From: Aphelocoma coerulescens
Taxonomy: Eukaryota > Chordata > Aves > Passeriformes > Corvidae
Length of the DNA stretch: 64,000 nt
NCBI RefSeq assembly: GCF_041296385.1
Contig: NC_091017.1
Coordinates: 54,062,214-54,126,213 of the forward strand
Direction: 5' to 3'
In this document: piece by piece, positions 36,836 to 49,900 of the stretch
Numbering within the stretch: position 1 is the first letter of the stretch
How the letters are laid out: each line of letters begins with the position of its first letter
Notes under the pieces: generated by a model
What the model saw: only the letters and a program-made list of their open reading frames with translations
Told to the model about the DNA's origin: nothing
Databases searched by the model: none
Translations under genes and position numbers: made by a program

Positions 36836-38096
36836 TGTAGCGGGTTGGGTTTGTAACCGGGCAGAAACACCAATTTAGTGTAGTGGTTTGGTCTAAAATA
36901 CTCATTACTGTTTATCTTCTGTGAGATAAGAATTAGGAGAAATGCAAAGCAGGCACCAAACTTGAAAGAATATAAAGTTTATTAACAGATCTAAAAGAAG
37001 GGAAAAAAAATTATACCACCTTCAGAACTCTCCTCCTCCCCCCACGTTCTCAGAACTCACCTCCTCCCTTCTCCCACTGTCAATGTAAAAAGACAACCCT
37101 TAAGATGTTCAGTCTGTTTACCACTTCCATAATAACCTTGTTCAGTCCATTTAGAAAGAGAAGTCTCTTCTTGCTCGTGCTATGAAAACATTATCACAAT
37201 GAGACAGCCGCCCGTGTTGGTTCTCTGCTCGCATGTGAGTCCCTTCCCCCGACTTGCAGCTTTTCCCGCAACTGCTTTCGAGGGTCCACTCTTGAAGTTT
37301 TTTGGGGTACAATTTTAAGGTTGAGCCATTCAGAAACAAAAACAGAGGCCCTTCTCCTTCCCTGGGAGCAAAGGGTCTTTATCATCTTCATCTTTAGGAC
37401 TATCTCTGGGAGCATCTCTAGGAGCTGAGGTTTTCTCCTTTCCCATTTGGAGCAAAAGTCCTCATCGCTTCCATCTCTCCTTGTCCAAACTTCTCATGAA
37501 ATTACAGCTGCATCAGCATCTGCCTATCTCAGCGCAGGTGCTTTTGTTTATGAGTTGAACACTCCACCCCCCATATCTTCATGAAACTACAGCGGGATAC
37601 TCTGATATATCTTAGCTTCACAACAGAATTTCAGCTTTAAGCATCTCCTCTTTCTCTTCCCTCAGGTTTTCAGCTCTTCACAGCAATAAAAGGGTTAAAC
37701 TCACCTCGGCTTTGCAGCTGGAATGTTGAATTTTTCTTATCGCAGTGGAGAGGGGGAAGAGCCGAGCCACTCCAGCTGCCCACGGCAAGGCAGTGGGGGG
37801 GGTTCCACGAATGGAACAGGTCCATCGACTCCAGGATGGCCGTGGCCTGGCCCGCTGGCCCCTGCATGGGCCCCGCAGCCACCTGTCCTGGCACCAGAAA
37901 TGAGAGAGAGAGAGCTTGGGGGGAGTTTGTCTATTCTTAAATGTGGATCACAGAGGGGGTCACAATTTTAAGTGGCTTGAAGAATTGTCCATATTCAAAC
38001 TGGCCAGCTGATAGGTTCTATCAGGTCCCAGAGGAAGCTGTAAGCACCCCTTAGCAAGGACATCCCTTCCAGGACTATGCTTGCTAACCTATGACA
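36836..38096 (-). mobile_element. Solo LTR of an endogenous retrovirus, family A copy 2
   Basis: This is the reverse complement of the LTR at 15.27-16.64 kb, with ends TGTAGCGGGTTGGGTTTG (LTR 3' end) and GCTAACCTATGACA (LTR 5' end). TGAAG flanks both sides (36831-36835 and 38097-38101), an exact 5-bp target duplication. At 1,261 bp it is about 110 bp shorter than copy 1; copy 1 has extra bases near its poly(C) block and near 16.09-16.14 kb, while copy 2 has a small duplication around GAGTTCTGA and GGGGGGAGGAG. Elsewhere the two look about 90% identical by eye. No internal viral genes are present. It has the same GC-rich block (37.74-37.90 kb) and AATAAA. Confidence 0.92.
36978..36983 (-). promoter_or_regulatory. 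Poly(A) signal in family A LTR copy 2
   Basis: TTTATT on the plus strand is AATAAA on the minus strand, at the position matching 16486-16491 in copy 1. Confidence 0.7.
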
Positions 38097-39423
38097 TGAA
38101 GGTACCATTAAACCAGTGTGGCTGGAAATTACTCAGGCTACATCAGTGCAACAGAATAAGGCAAAGATTCAACGTCTTTTAGATGTTTCATTGCTGAACA
38201 AAATGTGTATGAACAAATAACGTGAAGTAAAAATTATGATGTGTACTGATCAATTTTAAGTCATGGAGGATACCAAAAAACACAGAAAGAGGTACAGCTT
38301 GTGCTCCTTCCTGTGGTGTTACCATTGCTCCCTGCAGCAGAGATTCTCCCATGGGATGATGATGCTAGCTGGCAGCTGTCTTTCAGATGACCAACAGAGA
38401 TGTCAGTCAGATGCTGCTTTGAACAGGAGATGGTCTGGCCCGTTTAAGAAAAGATGATTCATAATTGCACTGGCCTTTAAGTCACTCTTGACATGGTAGG
38501 CTACACAAGTCAGTATTATAGCTGATAACAGCCGTGAAAGGAAATATTGAAGAACATTTCATGTTTTACCGTCTCATATTTTAAAGATGTTTGCAATCAC
38601 TAACATTTCTTCTTTTTTTTGCAATTTTTGAGACCAATTTAATTGCATCTTGAGCGGGACAAATGTTTTTAATCATGCACCAGAGCCTAGGAAACAAAAA
38701 GCACAACAAATTAGCAGTCTCTTTTAGAACAAAATGTATTGGTTTACTTATAAAATTTGTGTTAAAAGAGTAAGAGGTCATTGCTATAAACAAAGCTCAC
38801 ATACCTGCACTAAATCATCCCTATAGTCTGAACACCATTGTACCTTTACTGATCAGCTTTAGACTTGCAGACTCTTTACCATGGCTTGAGGGAGGGTATT
38901 TATTCCTGTGATAGTGATGCCAAAATGAATTTTGCTGTTATTTATTCTTCATATATTTGTAGCTCTGTAGACTATTGTTGTATACTTATATAATTCCTAG
39001 CTAACTCTGGTATTGTTCCTACCCTGATAGGCAGAAAGACAAAACATTCCAAAGGCCACAATCCTAATCTTGCTTTTCTGGGAACCAAGGATAAGCTGCT
39101 CTCCCAAGACAGTTTCTCATAAACAACTAGCAGAACTAACCTGAAGAGGGTTGAACCAAGGGGGTTGAACCTCATCACCTGTGCTTCTAATTGGGGATTC
39201 TTGTAAATTGTACTCATTTGCTAAACTTAAAAAACTGTATTCGCCCTATGTGGGGTGGGCATTTTCCCCTATCTGCCCCTGAAGGCCTGCAATTAAAGAC
39301 CAGCTTTTATATTGCTTCCTATATTAATATTTTCTTGAAAGTGTGTTGTTTTATTTCTAGATCTTTAAGGCATCAATTCTTCCTTGAGTGTTCTTTAGCA
39401 TGTACTGGATTTTTGCATATTAA

Positions 39424-39444
39424 ATATATATATATATATATATT
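39424..39444. repeat. AT microsatellite
   Basis: A pure alternating AT run of about 21 bp. Confidence 0.9.
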
Positions 39445-40770
39445 AGAGAGCAGAGAAAGAATTAAAAATTTTCCAAAATCATTGACTTTTGTGGCCAAAA
39501 AAAATCATGAAAATATCATAAAAAGAGAAATGACAAAAAAAAAAAGGCAAATGAAACACACATGCAGTGTGCATTCTTTGGGCTCACACCGTTCTACTAC
39601 GTGGTGCACATAGTGACCATGCTTCAGTGTTTAGAGGATCCTGGTTCTCTACAGGTAAGCTGCTGGGTCCCAGGGAATGCTCAGAGAAGGCACAGGGAAT
39701 CAGAGCTGCATTCTCTTGCTGTAGAGCCTCCCCCGGTCCCAGAGCACTGCAGGAGCGGCGAGGAACTTGTGCAATGCTGCAAGATAGACAAGTACAAAAA
39801 TACAACACTTGCAAACCTGACTGATATGCAGCTAATTGTGATTGGCTTTATATGATGCAAAATAAGCTCAAGTTTGATAGCTGATAAATCTGGTGTGCTC
39901 TTCAAATTTTTCTTTGCTCTTTATATAGAAAGATATTATATATACGTGCAATTTCTGCACATAAACAATTTTTTTAGAAGCAAAGACAACTGAAAACATC
40001 AGTGACAAATATGTATGGCAGGTTTTCTTTTCTCTCTGAAAGCCTCCCACTGAAATATTTTGTCATCCTCCCTATCAAGTCAAGTTGTGATGTCTTGTGA
40101 AAGAAGTCACCAAGAGAAGTCACAGCAAAACTGTGAAGAGGGAGTTTTTGTAGGATGACCAAGCTTTACCTGGCTGTGCTACACATTAAGCTAAAGGCAC
40201 TAGAGAAAATTGAGATAAGGGTGTTTGGGAGTATCACCTTTGAATGTCTTTCACCTTTATTCTTCCAACATATTGTAAAATCTTCATCACCCTGTCCAAA
40301 TACTGTCCTAGTAAAGCCATTAAATTTCTAACAGTTTTGTATAGCCACAGCTACAATACAGTACATGACCTACAAAATAATTTTTAAAAGATCTTTCTGC
40401 TTGTGTTCTGCTACACTTATTTCTGCCCCAGATATATGCTGCAGGCAAGAAAATTGTTTGTCACAACAGAAAGCAAGCAATTTCTTATAAATGCTACTGT
40501 GAACAGACATTTGCCAAGCTTTAGGTAACCCTTGGCCTCCTAAGTGTCAAACTGCAAGTGGCTCTGACTTGAACTCTTGATTAATCCACTCAAAACAAGA
40601 GAAAAAAAATAGATTTTCTAATGCAATTATTCCAAATAGAGTTACATAGGCTCTTGTGAACAATTATCTATATTATTTTTTACTACCTAGATATACACAT
40701 GTGCAAAGGGAGAGTGAAAAGTCACACACTAAGATTAACAGTTATTTTCCAATACTTATAAAGCTGGGTG

Positions 40771-40850
40771 AATGAAGGGAAGGAAGGGAAAGAGAGGAAA
40801 GGGAATTAAGTACAGAGGAAAGAAAGAAATGGTGGAGAGAAAAAGAAAAT
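40771..40850. repeat. Purine-rich tract
   Basis: About 80 bp are nearly all A and G on the plus strand, with GGAA and GAAA units. Such tracts can form triplex DNA and are prone to slippage. The tract makes the minus strand pyrimidine-rich and yields spurious frames. Confidence 0.7.
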
Positions 40851-42360
40851 AGTTTGTACCTTGGTCAACGGTATGCAGAAAGCAGAACAGAAAGAAAACA
40901 TAATATACTCTCTGTAGTGCAGAACTCTGATTTTTGCTGGGGGTAAAGAGACATTATGTGAATGAATTAAGGAGAAGAACAGGATGCAAGGAAAGAACAG
41001 GATTTGCCATAGGTTTGTATAAGACCAAACTAATGGAGATCTCAGTGTAATGAGAGATCTCAGTGTCAAGGGAAGAATGACAATTGCAGAAAGGTAAAAC
41101 TTTACAAGCAGTGTTACTAATTTGAAACTGCTCTGCAAGTCCCAGTGCCTAAATGGAGCCCCAAAATGACCTCACGTGTTTCTATCCCATATATACACTG
41201 TATGCCATGGAGGGCCATCCATCAGTGTACCTTCTTGAGGTTTAACAAAAGAAAGGGAAAAAACACAGTAAAATAAGTCATATTACAGCTCTTGGCAGGG
41301 AACCAAAGGAAATCCATCTTTAAAAGGCATAAAAGAAATTTTTCTAAATTCCACTGGGCGTTAAGGAGGAGATTTTAGAAACAAAATAACCCAAAGGAGT
41401 TTCAGATTATACCACTGAGAAGATGCACTACATTGTCCAAAGCCTGTTGTCACAGAACTTAAGTCCAAGCTAGTTTCTCTAGTATGCAGACATGATATAA
41501 GCCTATAAATACTAAGAGAGAGTAAATAATGAATAATCCAAATAGGTTAAGAGAAAAAGTACTTCCTATATAATCTCTGGGGCTATCAATTACTAGTACA
41601 AATTTTCCAGTAGAATAAGGACATTGAAATCTTGAGGGTTTCCTGCACGTTTGCAAGGTTATTAGTAGTGACTCTATTTAACTATTGTGTCAAATTTTCT
41701 TTTTAGTTCCAGACAAGAACATTAGTTGAATTGTAACAGAAATACATATACTGATACTTCTTTACTGTACAACCTTATTAAATTGTCCACTTCGGTGCAT
41801 CACCACTTGTGCAAGATTAACTCAGGCAGTATTGGTAACGCATTCAAAGGGGCTTGAAATTCTTCCTAAGGTACTCAGCTGATTTAGAGGATTGTGGACC
41901 AGGTCCCAAATCAATCATTGCTTAAAAGAAAAAGGACATGCAATAGACTTTTCAGTTTAAAAGACAACGTTAATCCTCTAGACTTTATAGACTGTATATG
42001 CTTCTGATTCTTTGTCATGTCTCCGTTACTAGTGCATATATGTCACTCATATGCCTTGTTTTCCTCAGAACAGAAATGATCCCATGAAAAAGACTGACAC
42101 AAAAGCTATATTTTAACAAGGTTTTCTGTCTAGATTCCCAGGAAAATATAATAATACATCGCAATATATGCCTAAAATTAAGTTAAAAATGGTGTGTGTT
42201 ATGAAGGAATGGTTTTCTTTTTCTAATTATAAAGTAAGCTGACTATTACATTATAATACCTTTTTTTTGTACTTCTGTGCTGGTGTGTGAGATCTTTTTT
42301 CATTAATGTCAAGTATTTATGTAACTGCATCTCAGCATTTTTTCTTCAATGTTTGACTCC

Positions 42361-42452
42361 TTCCCCTCTTCAGGTCTTTTAAAAATAGCCATGAATAATC
42401 CATGTCTTTCCCTGTTCAGATCCTTTTAAAATATCTATGAATAAACCATGTT
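42361..42452. repeat. Diverged direct duplication of 46 bp
   Basis: Two adjacent ~46-bp units (42361-42406 and 42408-42452) share the order TTCCC...TTCAG, CTTTTAAAA, ATGAATAA, CCATG with several substitutions. It is an old tandem duplication. Confidence 0.75.
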
Positions 42453-43149
42453 ACCCAACACAGTACTTTATTCTGTACTCTGTAAGAAACTCCTATAAGT
42501 ATTGAAACTAACACACCTATGTTCAGTTCAATCTAGCCAAGCAAGAGGGAAGTATTAAAGCCCAAAGAGGGTTTGATGTAGCCCAAGATCAGCAAATCCA
42601 TCAGTCAGAAATGGTCAGCCATATAACTTTAAATAGTGGAATGAACTGGTTAAAAAACAAATTGCCAGAAAAAGATGGCTTTAGATAGCCATGGAGAAAA
42701 TAAGGTTGAGTCTTTCTCCATCTTTGGGGTTAGGCTAGAGAAAAGAAGATGCATCACTGGATTTAATTTTGGAATTCCTGAATGGAAAACTAATGTTATT
42801 CACTTGCCAGGCTGCTTGTTAATTAATTTTTTCTCACTGCAAACTAGCAAAATAGAATTACCAATTTAGTAAATGCTCTAGTTGGATGGAATATAAGGTT
42901 TTATTGAGCCCACAGAATGTTATCTTACTCATTTTAGCACAAGTTTCTAGCTTTATCTAAGGGACAATATCTTGGATCAGAACACACTATTGTTGTTATT
43001 AAAAAAAAACACAGAGTATTATTAATTTAGCAAGGAGCAAACTGGTGTATGGTTTCACATATCAGGTTCAAGCACACAAGCATGTATTTCTTGTAAACAA
43101 AAACCTCTTGCAAGCAATTTCTGAAAAGCAACTTCAGGACAAATTGATT

Positions 43150-43740
43150 TAGTGAAATCCCTGATACATTTCCTACAGTTTCTACTTATAGTTAAGCGCC
43201 CGAAGCTCTCTATGTCACACAGCCTTGCCCTGACTGCACGTCCAGGTGAGACAGAGCATTCCCCTTCCCAGTCGCTGTGTTTCCCAGGGTCCTTGTGGGG
43301 CAGATCCAAGCAGGGCAGAAGGACTCAGACACTCTTCTCAGACTTCTTCCCACCCCACCAGCCGTCACAAGGACCTCACAGCTGTTGCTGAGCCCTCTGG
43401 CATATAACCACAAAGTCAAACAAATCAGATACAGCTGGACCCACTTAAAGCAGTATAAATAATAGAGAGTCTTTAGCTAGTAAAACTTCAAAAGTTCTTC
43501 AAAGCAAATGGGGGCAGAGTTTGTTTAGTACCCATCACAGCAGAGGGCCCTCTCACCTTCCCTTAGTCCCTTGGCCCCAAAGGGAAGAGCAGAGCTGGAG
43601 TTCTGCCATGACTGGTAGACTTCTTGAGACAAACACAGTTCAAGAAGTGATAACCTGTCCCAGATGTGTTAGTCCCAGAAAAGATTTGGCCAAGTTTAAC
43701 TGTCTCCGCTAATTCTTGTACTCCTGGGATAACACAACAA
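43150..43740. other. GC-elevated segment of unknown origin
   Basis: This ~0.6 kb stands out from its AT-rich surroundings by higher GC and several CpGs. It has TATAAATA at 43454-43461 on the plus strand and a 9-bp perfect inverted repeat (ACTTCTTGA and TCAAGAAGT) at 43619-43648. I found no LTR termini with a target duplication and no coding similarity. It could be a decayed LTR or retroviral internal piece, or a host regulatory or exonic block. Confidence 0.35.
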
Positions 43741-46352
43741 TCTCTTGGAAGCAAGTCAGAAAAGAAGGCAAAATGAATCTCAAATTTTAAAAATATTTTG
43801 AAATAAAATAAAAGATATAAAAATAATTGTGGTGGACTAATAGGTCATACTTATGACATACATATGTATGACAGGTCATACATATTCGCCTGAGTAACCA
43901 ACTATGAACAAGTTCTCAATGATGAATATCACACTGTGTAAAGTAGCTTCAAGGTATAAATAAATAATTTCAAAAATGCAGAAAACACACCCTTTTAGAA
44001 AAATTTAATTACTTTACCTCATCAGACAGAGGATAAGTGAGGGGAAAAATAAACCTGTTGATCCATGAGAGACTGGAGAAATCTTATACAGTGTGAAACT
44101 TGCTTAATTTTAAAAATAAATTCTCCTTTCAAAATCAGTGGCAGCAATATGGAAATTATAATGACAGTTTTACCCATTTGTTTGTTTTTTGAATTTGATA
44201 TAAAAATAAAAGAGGAACATAGATTCCAGGATTTTTGTGAGATGTTTTTTGGCTTTTGGCCATAACTGCATGTAATTTACCTGTGTTCATAGACAGCCTG
44301 TCTCCAGTGTCATTTCAGTGACTAAAATCTATATATGTCATGCTAATTCAAAGAAGCAATGGTTCTGCTTGAATCATAAGATACTTTTGAAAGACTAATA
44401 CTTGTAAAGGGTCAGGATTGACAGGAAACATAAAGCAATATCTAATCAAAAATTAGTGAATTACATGAGGTAGCAAGGAAAGAGTCCAAATTAGGAAAAG
44501 AAAGAATCAGAGCTAAAATAATTTTTTGTTGTAGAGTGCCTAACATTATGTTTAAGAAATTAAACCAATTTCCAGCAAGAAAAAAAGAAGAACAAAAGGA
44601 ACAGTTTTTGAGAAGTTTGTAGGACATATGGGTGCAATTCAGAAATAAAAAATATCTATAGTGTAGATGTCAGAAGAATCAACAGAAAATATAGAAATCA
44701 TCTCTGCAGAGTCAGAGTGGACTTAACAAATAGGCATACACTCAGAAAACTATGGAGACACAGGGTTTTTCTGGAATTAGTTACACTAAATTACTTGCCT
44801 GTAAATACATAATTGCTGTTTCTGTCAGCCTCTCTGTAGACCTGCACTCTGCAAGGATGCAAAGACTCCAGACAGCTGATACTTTTCAGCTCCATGAGTT
44901 CTTTATGAGTCTATATACCTGCAGAATTTTTGAAATGCATGGCTAAAGGTATTAAAATACATTTGTAAAAAAATTCTATATTTCCCTGTCCCATGTAGAT
45001 CTAAATTGCTGATGATACAGAGCTCACAGTGATAGTCTCACTTACAAGAAGTTCACATTTGTCTTGGAAAGAACTTGCCCTCTGTTTCAATCTCTCTAAG
45101 ATGGTGGAGGAACTAGAGAAACATAAGAGTTGTTCACAGATCTGCAGAGGTATATCTGTTTTTTTTCAGTACTTCTCCTACTATTATAAATGGTTCTGTC
45201 AAAAGCCTTCCTGTGAAAATATAAGTAGAACATAGGCAAAAAGGAATGCCTGGGGACTGTATGACAAGCACTAAACAGAAACCAAAACTTTAAAACAAAA
45301 CACATCTTCTTTCTAATAACATGACATTTATTTACTCAGGACAGATTTTTCAAGGGAATAAAAGACTATTCATTTAGAAAAACTATTTTGAAAAATTATA
45401 GGTCACACAGATGTATTGCTAGTGTACTGGTATGTCTGTCAAAACTGTATCTGAAGGTTCATGAAACTGAAATGCAGCCACAAAATCAGAGAATAAAAAA
45501 CCTGAGCAAACATTGCAAATAAACAAGAAATTTAGGTATATTTTAGAAACTATCAAATGCCAATTACTTAACTTTTCTTTTGTTCAGATCTCTGTAACCT
45601 GCATGCATTTGAAAATCAAGATAAATATGTTGATCAATTCTTGCTTATAAAGCATAAATACACTTCTTTATAAGTCACCAGATGGGAAAACATGCAATGT
45701 CACATACTCTGTACCTCTGCATGAAGAAAACTGATTTATTTTGCTTGAAGGACTGAACTACTCAATTTGCTTACTCTCTACAGCTGTTCCTCTCCAAAAG
45801 GAGAGGCTGCTAAGTACTGACAGAAATGAGCTAAAGAGCACAGAATCTAGTCAGTCTTATATATGGCTGATTATGTGAGAGAGAGAAAAAAGATAAGAAT
45901 GAATGTCTTTGTACTTTTTTGTTATAAGAAACAAAGTAAAGCATGATTAGTATTAGGACTTTTGTACTTGATTTGACTGCAATTCTGAGATCATGGCATT
46001 CTAAATATAGAGATGTTTACTATAGATGAAAAAGATTTATTTTTAATCTGAAGCAAAACATGACACCGTGGAAGAACATTTAATTTAAAGCATTCATAAA
46101 TCCAAGCTTCAGTGCATGTGGTAAAGATTAAATACTTGAATAAAAACTGTTAAATTAATGCTTTTGATAATACCCCTAAAATTACTATGAATCAAAAATA
46201 TTTGCACTCTCACCTTGATATTTGAAATATCATTAAGACACAAAAACCTTGATACCTTTTCTCAGGGGCGAATTCAAAGTATAAATGATTCTTACATTTA
46301 CTGGTGGAAAATAAAAGCTTAATTCACTCTACTGGATAATAGAAATACATTG

Positions 46353-46942
46353 TGCTGTGGTTTAACTCTGCCCAGCGACCAAGCCCCATGCAGCCACTTG
46401 TTCATTTCCCCACCAGCAGGATCAGGGAAAGAATCAGAAGGGTAAAAGCTGGAAAACTTGTGAGTTGAGATAAAGGCAGTTTAATAGGGAAAGCAAAAGC
46501 TGCACACGCAAGCAAAGCAAAACAAGGAATTAATTCCCTGTTCTCTATGGGCAGGCAGGTGTTCAGCCATCTCCAGGAGAGCAGAACCCCATCGCATGTG
46601 ATGATGGCTTGGGAAGACAAACACCATCACCCCACACACTCCCCCTTCCTCCTTTGTCCTCCCACTTTAAATACTGAGCATGATGTCACATGGTCTAGGA
46701 TATCCCTTTGGTTGGTTGGGGTCACCTGTCCTGGCTGTGTCTCCTCCCAACACATCCCCACATCCCCAAATTCCTCACCAGAATGTCAGTATGAAAAGCA
46801 GAAAAGACCCCAGCTCTGTGAAAGGACTGCAATAACAAAAACTTCCCAGTATTATCAACCCTGTGTTCAGCACAAATCCAAAACCCAGCCCAATACCGCC
46901 ACTGTGAAGAAAGTTAACTCTATCCCAGCCAAAACCAGCACA
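46353..46942 (-). mobile_element. LTR of an endogenous retrovirus, family B copy 2
   Basis: On the minus strand it begins TGTGCTGGTTTTGGCTGGG and ends GTTAAACCACAGCA, with TG...CA termini. It shares with the remnant at 16.64-16.93 kb the blocks GCAAGCAAAGCAAAACAAGGAA, CAGCCATCTCCAGGA and GAGTTGAGATAAAGGCAGTTTAATAG (plus-strand reading here). The start TGTGCTGGTTTTGGCTGGGATAGAGTTAA is one I recall from a widespread avian LTR. A minus-strand ATTAAA lies in the expected poly(A) position. It is about 590 bp, and no exact target duplication is visible, which suggests an older copy or an altered flank. No internal genes adjoin it. Confidence 0.8.
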
Positions 46943-49900
46943 ACCAGTTCTTCTGGAAATATCTTATTTAGAGAGATCTTGATTTTTGTGGATCTCCCTG
47001 TAAGTTCTGGGAGTGCCAGGACGTCCCAGACTGCTACTGAGGAAACAGTGGGTAGTCCCAAAATTGAACACCTCCCAGTAGGCTTCTAGCACAGCAGGCT
47101 AAGATGGGAATAATGCAAGAAGTATGGATTCCATTTAAAACCAATGAAGCCTGGACTTCATTGGATCTCTTGGATTCTTACTAAAATTGATGCAAATTTA
47201 AGAGTCTAGAATAGCACTTTATCTTACCATGAAGAAAATTAAATATCTGATAGGATGAATCATACTTTAAATTTCATTGACTCTCCTGCATATATCCCCA
47301 TTGATTGCATATATTACCATTGCTTACAAATGATGAAAACATTTGAAAAGACATGTGGAAAAATGTCTGGGAAAATACTGTCACATTTTCATAAATTTAG
47401 ATAAGCCTGACTTCATTATCACCATGGTCTTAAAATTTGATAGATGGTAAAGGACTATAGTAGAGTCCTTTTATTTTTGTTTCTCAAATGATCATTTTGA
47501 GATGTAGAAAGAGGAGGTATTATTTGACTACCTAAAACAGTGAGTTTAATCACATAGTATCTGAACACCTCCAACAAATTACCACAGATGGAGATGGAAT
47601 ATAGTAAAATTAGGAAGACTTTTAAGGATGAAGAAAAGACACATTGACAGAACTCCTGACCCAGCAGGGGTGTGAGATCATGAGCTGTCTCCTCTAATGG
47701 ATAGCAGGAGGGGGGGGATGCTTAAGAAGTTCTCAAAGAACCTTGCAAAGGTTGTGTAAGGATTTTGGACTATCAGATTCCTGAGCAGTAACATAAGTTT
47801 TCAGGGAGAAGCTTAATAAGCCTCCTGAATTTTGCAAGGATTGAGAAGAGCTCTAACATACTGCTGGTGAGATTTTACACAAGAAGCCTTGTGTAACTGT
47901 CAAAATCTAGAAAAAAAAAAAAAAAGTAGCAACTTTCGGTTCCCCCCTCCCCCTCCCCCCGCCCCCTAAATTGGCAAAATGCAAATATATGGCTTTCAAA
48001 GAAATTTGATTTTTTTTCATTTAAAAACAGCTGCTTTAGTAAAGGTAGTCCTCTTGCCCTGAATTCACTGCTATGTATGACTAACCTAAACTTCAAGATG
48101 ATTAAAGTCTTGTTCTTTCTCCCTGTCCTCTGTTTGGGGATTTAACTACAAGAGACTGTGCCAGCTACTTACAGAGCAGTAGCAATGCTATCAAATGAGA
48201 TAAGCATCACTTTTTTTTCTTGTCATGGTTATATCTCTTGCAAACTTCAGGCAGCCAAACCCTTACACTGTTTAAAGTTAAATTTTGTGTGTGCTTATAG
48301 TTGGAGAGGGAAAGTTTCTAAAGTCAGAAATAACTCTCATTATTTCTGAAGACAGACAAGTCTTTGAAGAAATAGTTTTTGAAGTCAGTGTTTAATAATC
48401 TGAAAAATCACGAAAATGCTGTGAATTCAGCACAGGAATATTGCACATTAAAGTTACTTCCATTTTTTTTAAAACATCTCTCTTGGGTTCAAAAGTTTAC
48501 TTCAATGACAATGTGTAATTAAAGACTTAAAAGTCTGGATGATTGAAATACTCTGGAGTGCAAAATTGCAGAGAAATACTGGAAGGCAGCCTTTACAGAG
48601 ATATTTTAAAGACTGAATTTCTGCTCCTCTACATGAAGTCAAGAATAACATCTTATAAGAACACACAATGAAACAAAGAAAGAGATTTCTCCATACTGTT
48701 TTTGATGCTCCAGAAATATCTGGTTCAGGTCACCTCAAGTTTCAGTGAAGCATTTCTCTAAGAATATTCATGTTATCACAGTTTTAGAAGACCCAGATCT
48801 TTGTCACTATACAGGCCCTACAAAAAAAAAAGGCAATCCCTCCCCAGAACTGTTTCAAATCCAGTCCTGAAAAGAGAGAAACAGTGACTTGAAATGACTT
48901 TCTAGGGTCACTCCATTAGTCATCAGCAGTGCCAAGAATAGAAAACAGGTTTTCTTATTCCATGCCTCAGACCTAATTTGTTAGACTATATTGCTTTGCA
49001 GTCAGAGTGGTTGCTGTGACAGTATGTAATCATATAATGTGGATTTCTCTTTTCAGCCCCTTTGTCCTTCCCTGGACTAAGGCTTGCATACTTCAGGTCT
49101 TCAATTATTTCCTTTTACCCTAAAGAAACTGTCACAGTACTTTTATTCAAAGTGTTGCATGAAGATCCAAGTGCCCCTTTTCAGTGACTCCTATGTTAAA
49201 TAGGAAGAAAATTGTATCCTTTTCATTTCAAGTCATATTTTCCTTTGATTTACTAATCCATTTTGTTTTATCAGCTACCTGAATCCCCACTGGAAAACGT
49301 TTTTACAAAGTAATTGTTTTCAGTGAGAGAAATGCATTTTACAAATTCTCAGCCTTTCACAGAAATAGGGAAAAATTAAATTGGGTAGTCATGATTTTGT
49401 CTAGAAAAAAGAAAGGTTATCACTGCACAAAGGACCAGAGATCACAAACAAAAATGAAATCCTGTTTTGAAGAAAGCTACATTCTAGTTGCAGAGGACCA
49501 ATAAAAAAAAATCAAGAACCTAAATTAACTTCTGAAAAAAATTATCCATCCCTAACTGTTTACTGTAAGAAACACAGTGGGAGCCATAATTCCTTAAGAT
49601 GCTGTACTATAGTAATGAACTGCTATATTTTTCTGTATTAAGAAAGGTTATGCTAATGTGAAAGACAATTGCTCTGCTGTTTGAGTGCAAATAATGTAAT
49701 ATTGCTCCTTACTTCAAAAGCAGCATTCCTCACCAAATAAACTGGACTTTATCTGATGAGAATTCCAACAAGCAAGGTGATTCTTTAAATGAGACCAGCT
49801 AGTGATAATGTTATCTTAGCATTATCTTACCCTTTCTCACTGAACAGTGAAGTCAGAGAAGATGATTTTCTCTTCTGGTGTTTGTATTGATTAAATTAAA

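Larger units (their letters stand above)
38102..46352. other. Mostly unique AT-rich sequence, no gene confirmed
   Basis: No coding gene was confirmed in 8 kb. Visible structure includes an AT microsatellite at 39424-39444, a locally GC-richer patch with splice-like motifs at about 39.56-39.80 kb, a purine-rich run at about 40.77-40.85 kb, a diverged 46-bp duplication at 42361-42452, and a GC-elevated block at about 43.15-43.74 kb. The rest shows nothing I can name. Confidence 0.5.

Noticed and set aside
43842..43878. Two AGGTCA nuclear-receptor half-sites around a 14-bp palindrome (CATACATATGTATG)
   Set aside because: The spacing (25 bp) fits no standard receptor response element, and such hexamers are frequent by chance.
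46547..47089. The longest open frame in the window (180 codons, plus strand)
   Set aside because: Most of it runs antisense through the family B LTR and then into unique DNA. It has no recognisable domain and an unnatural composition.
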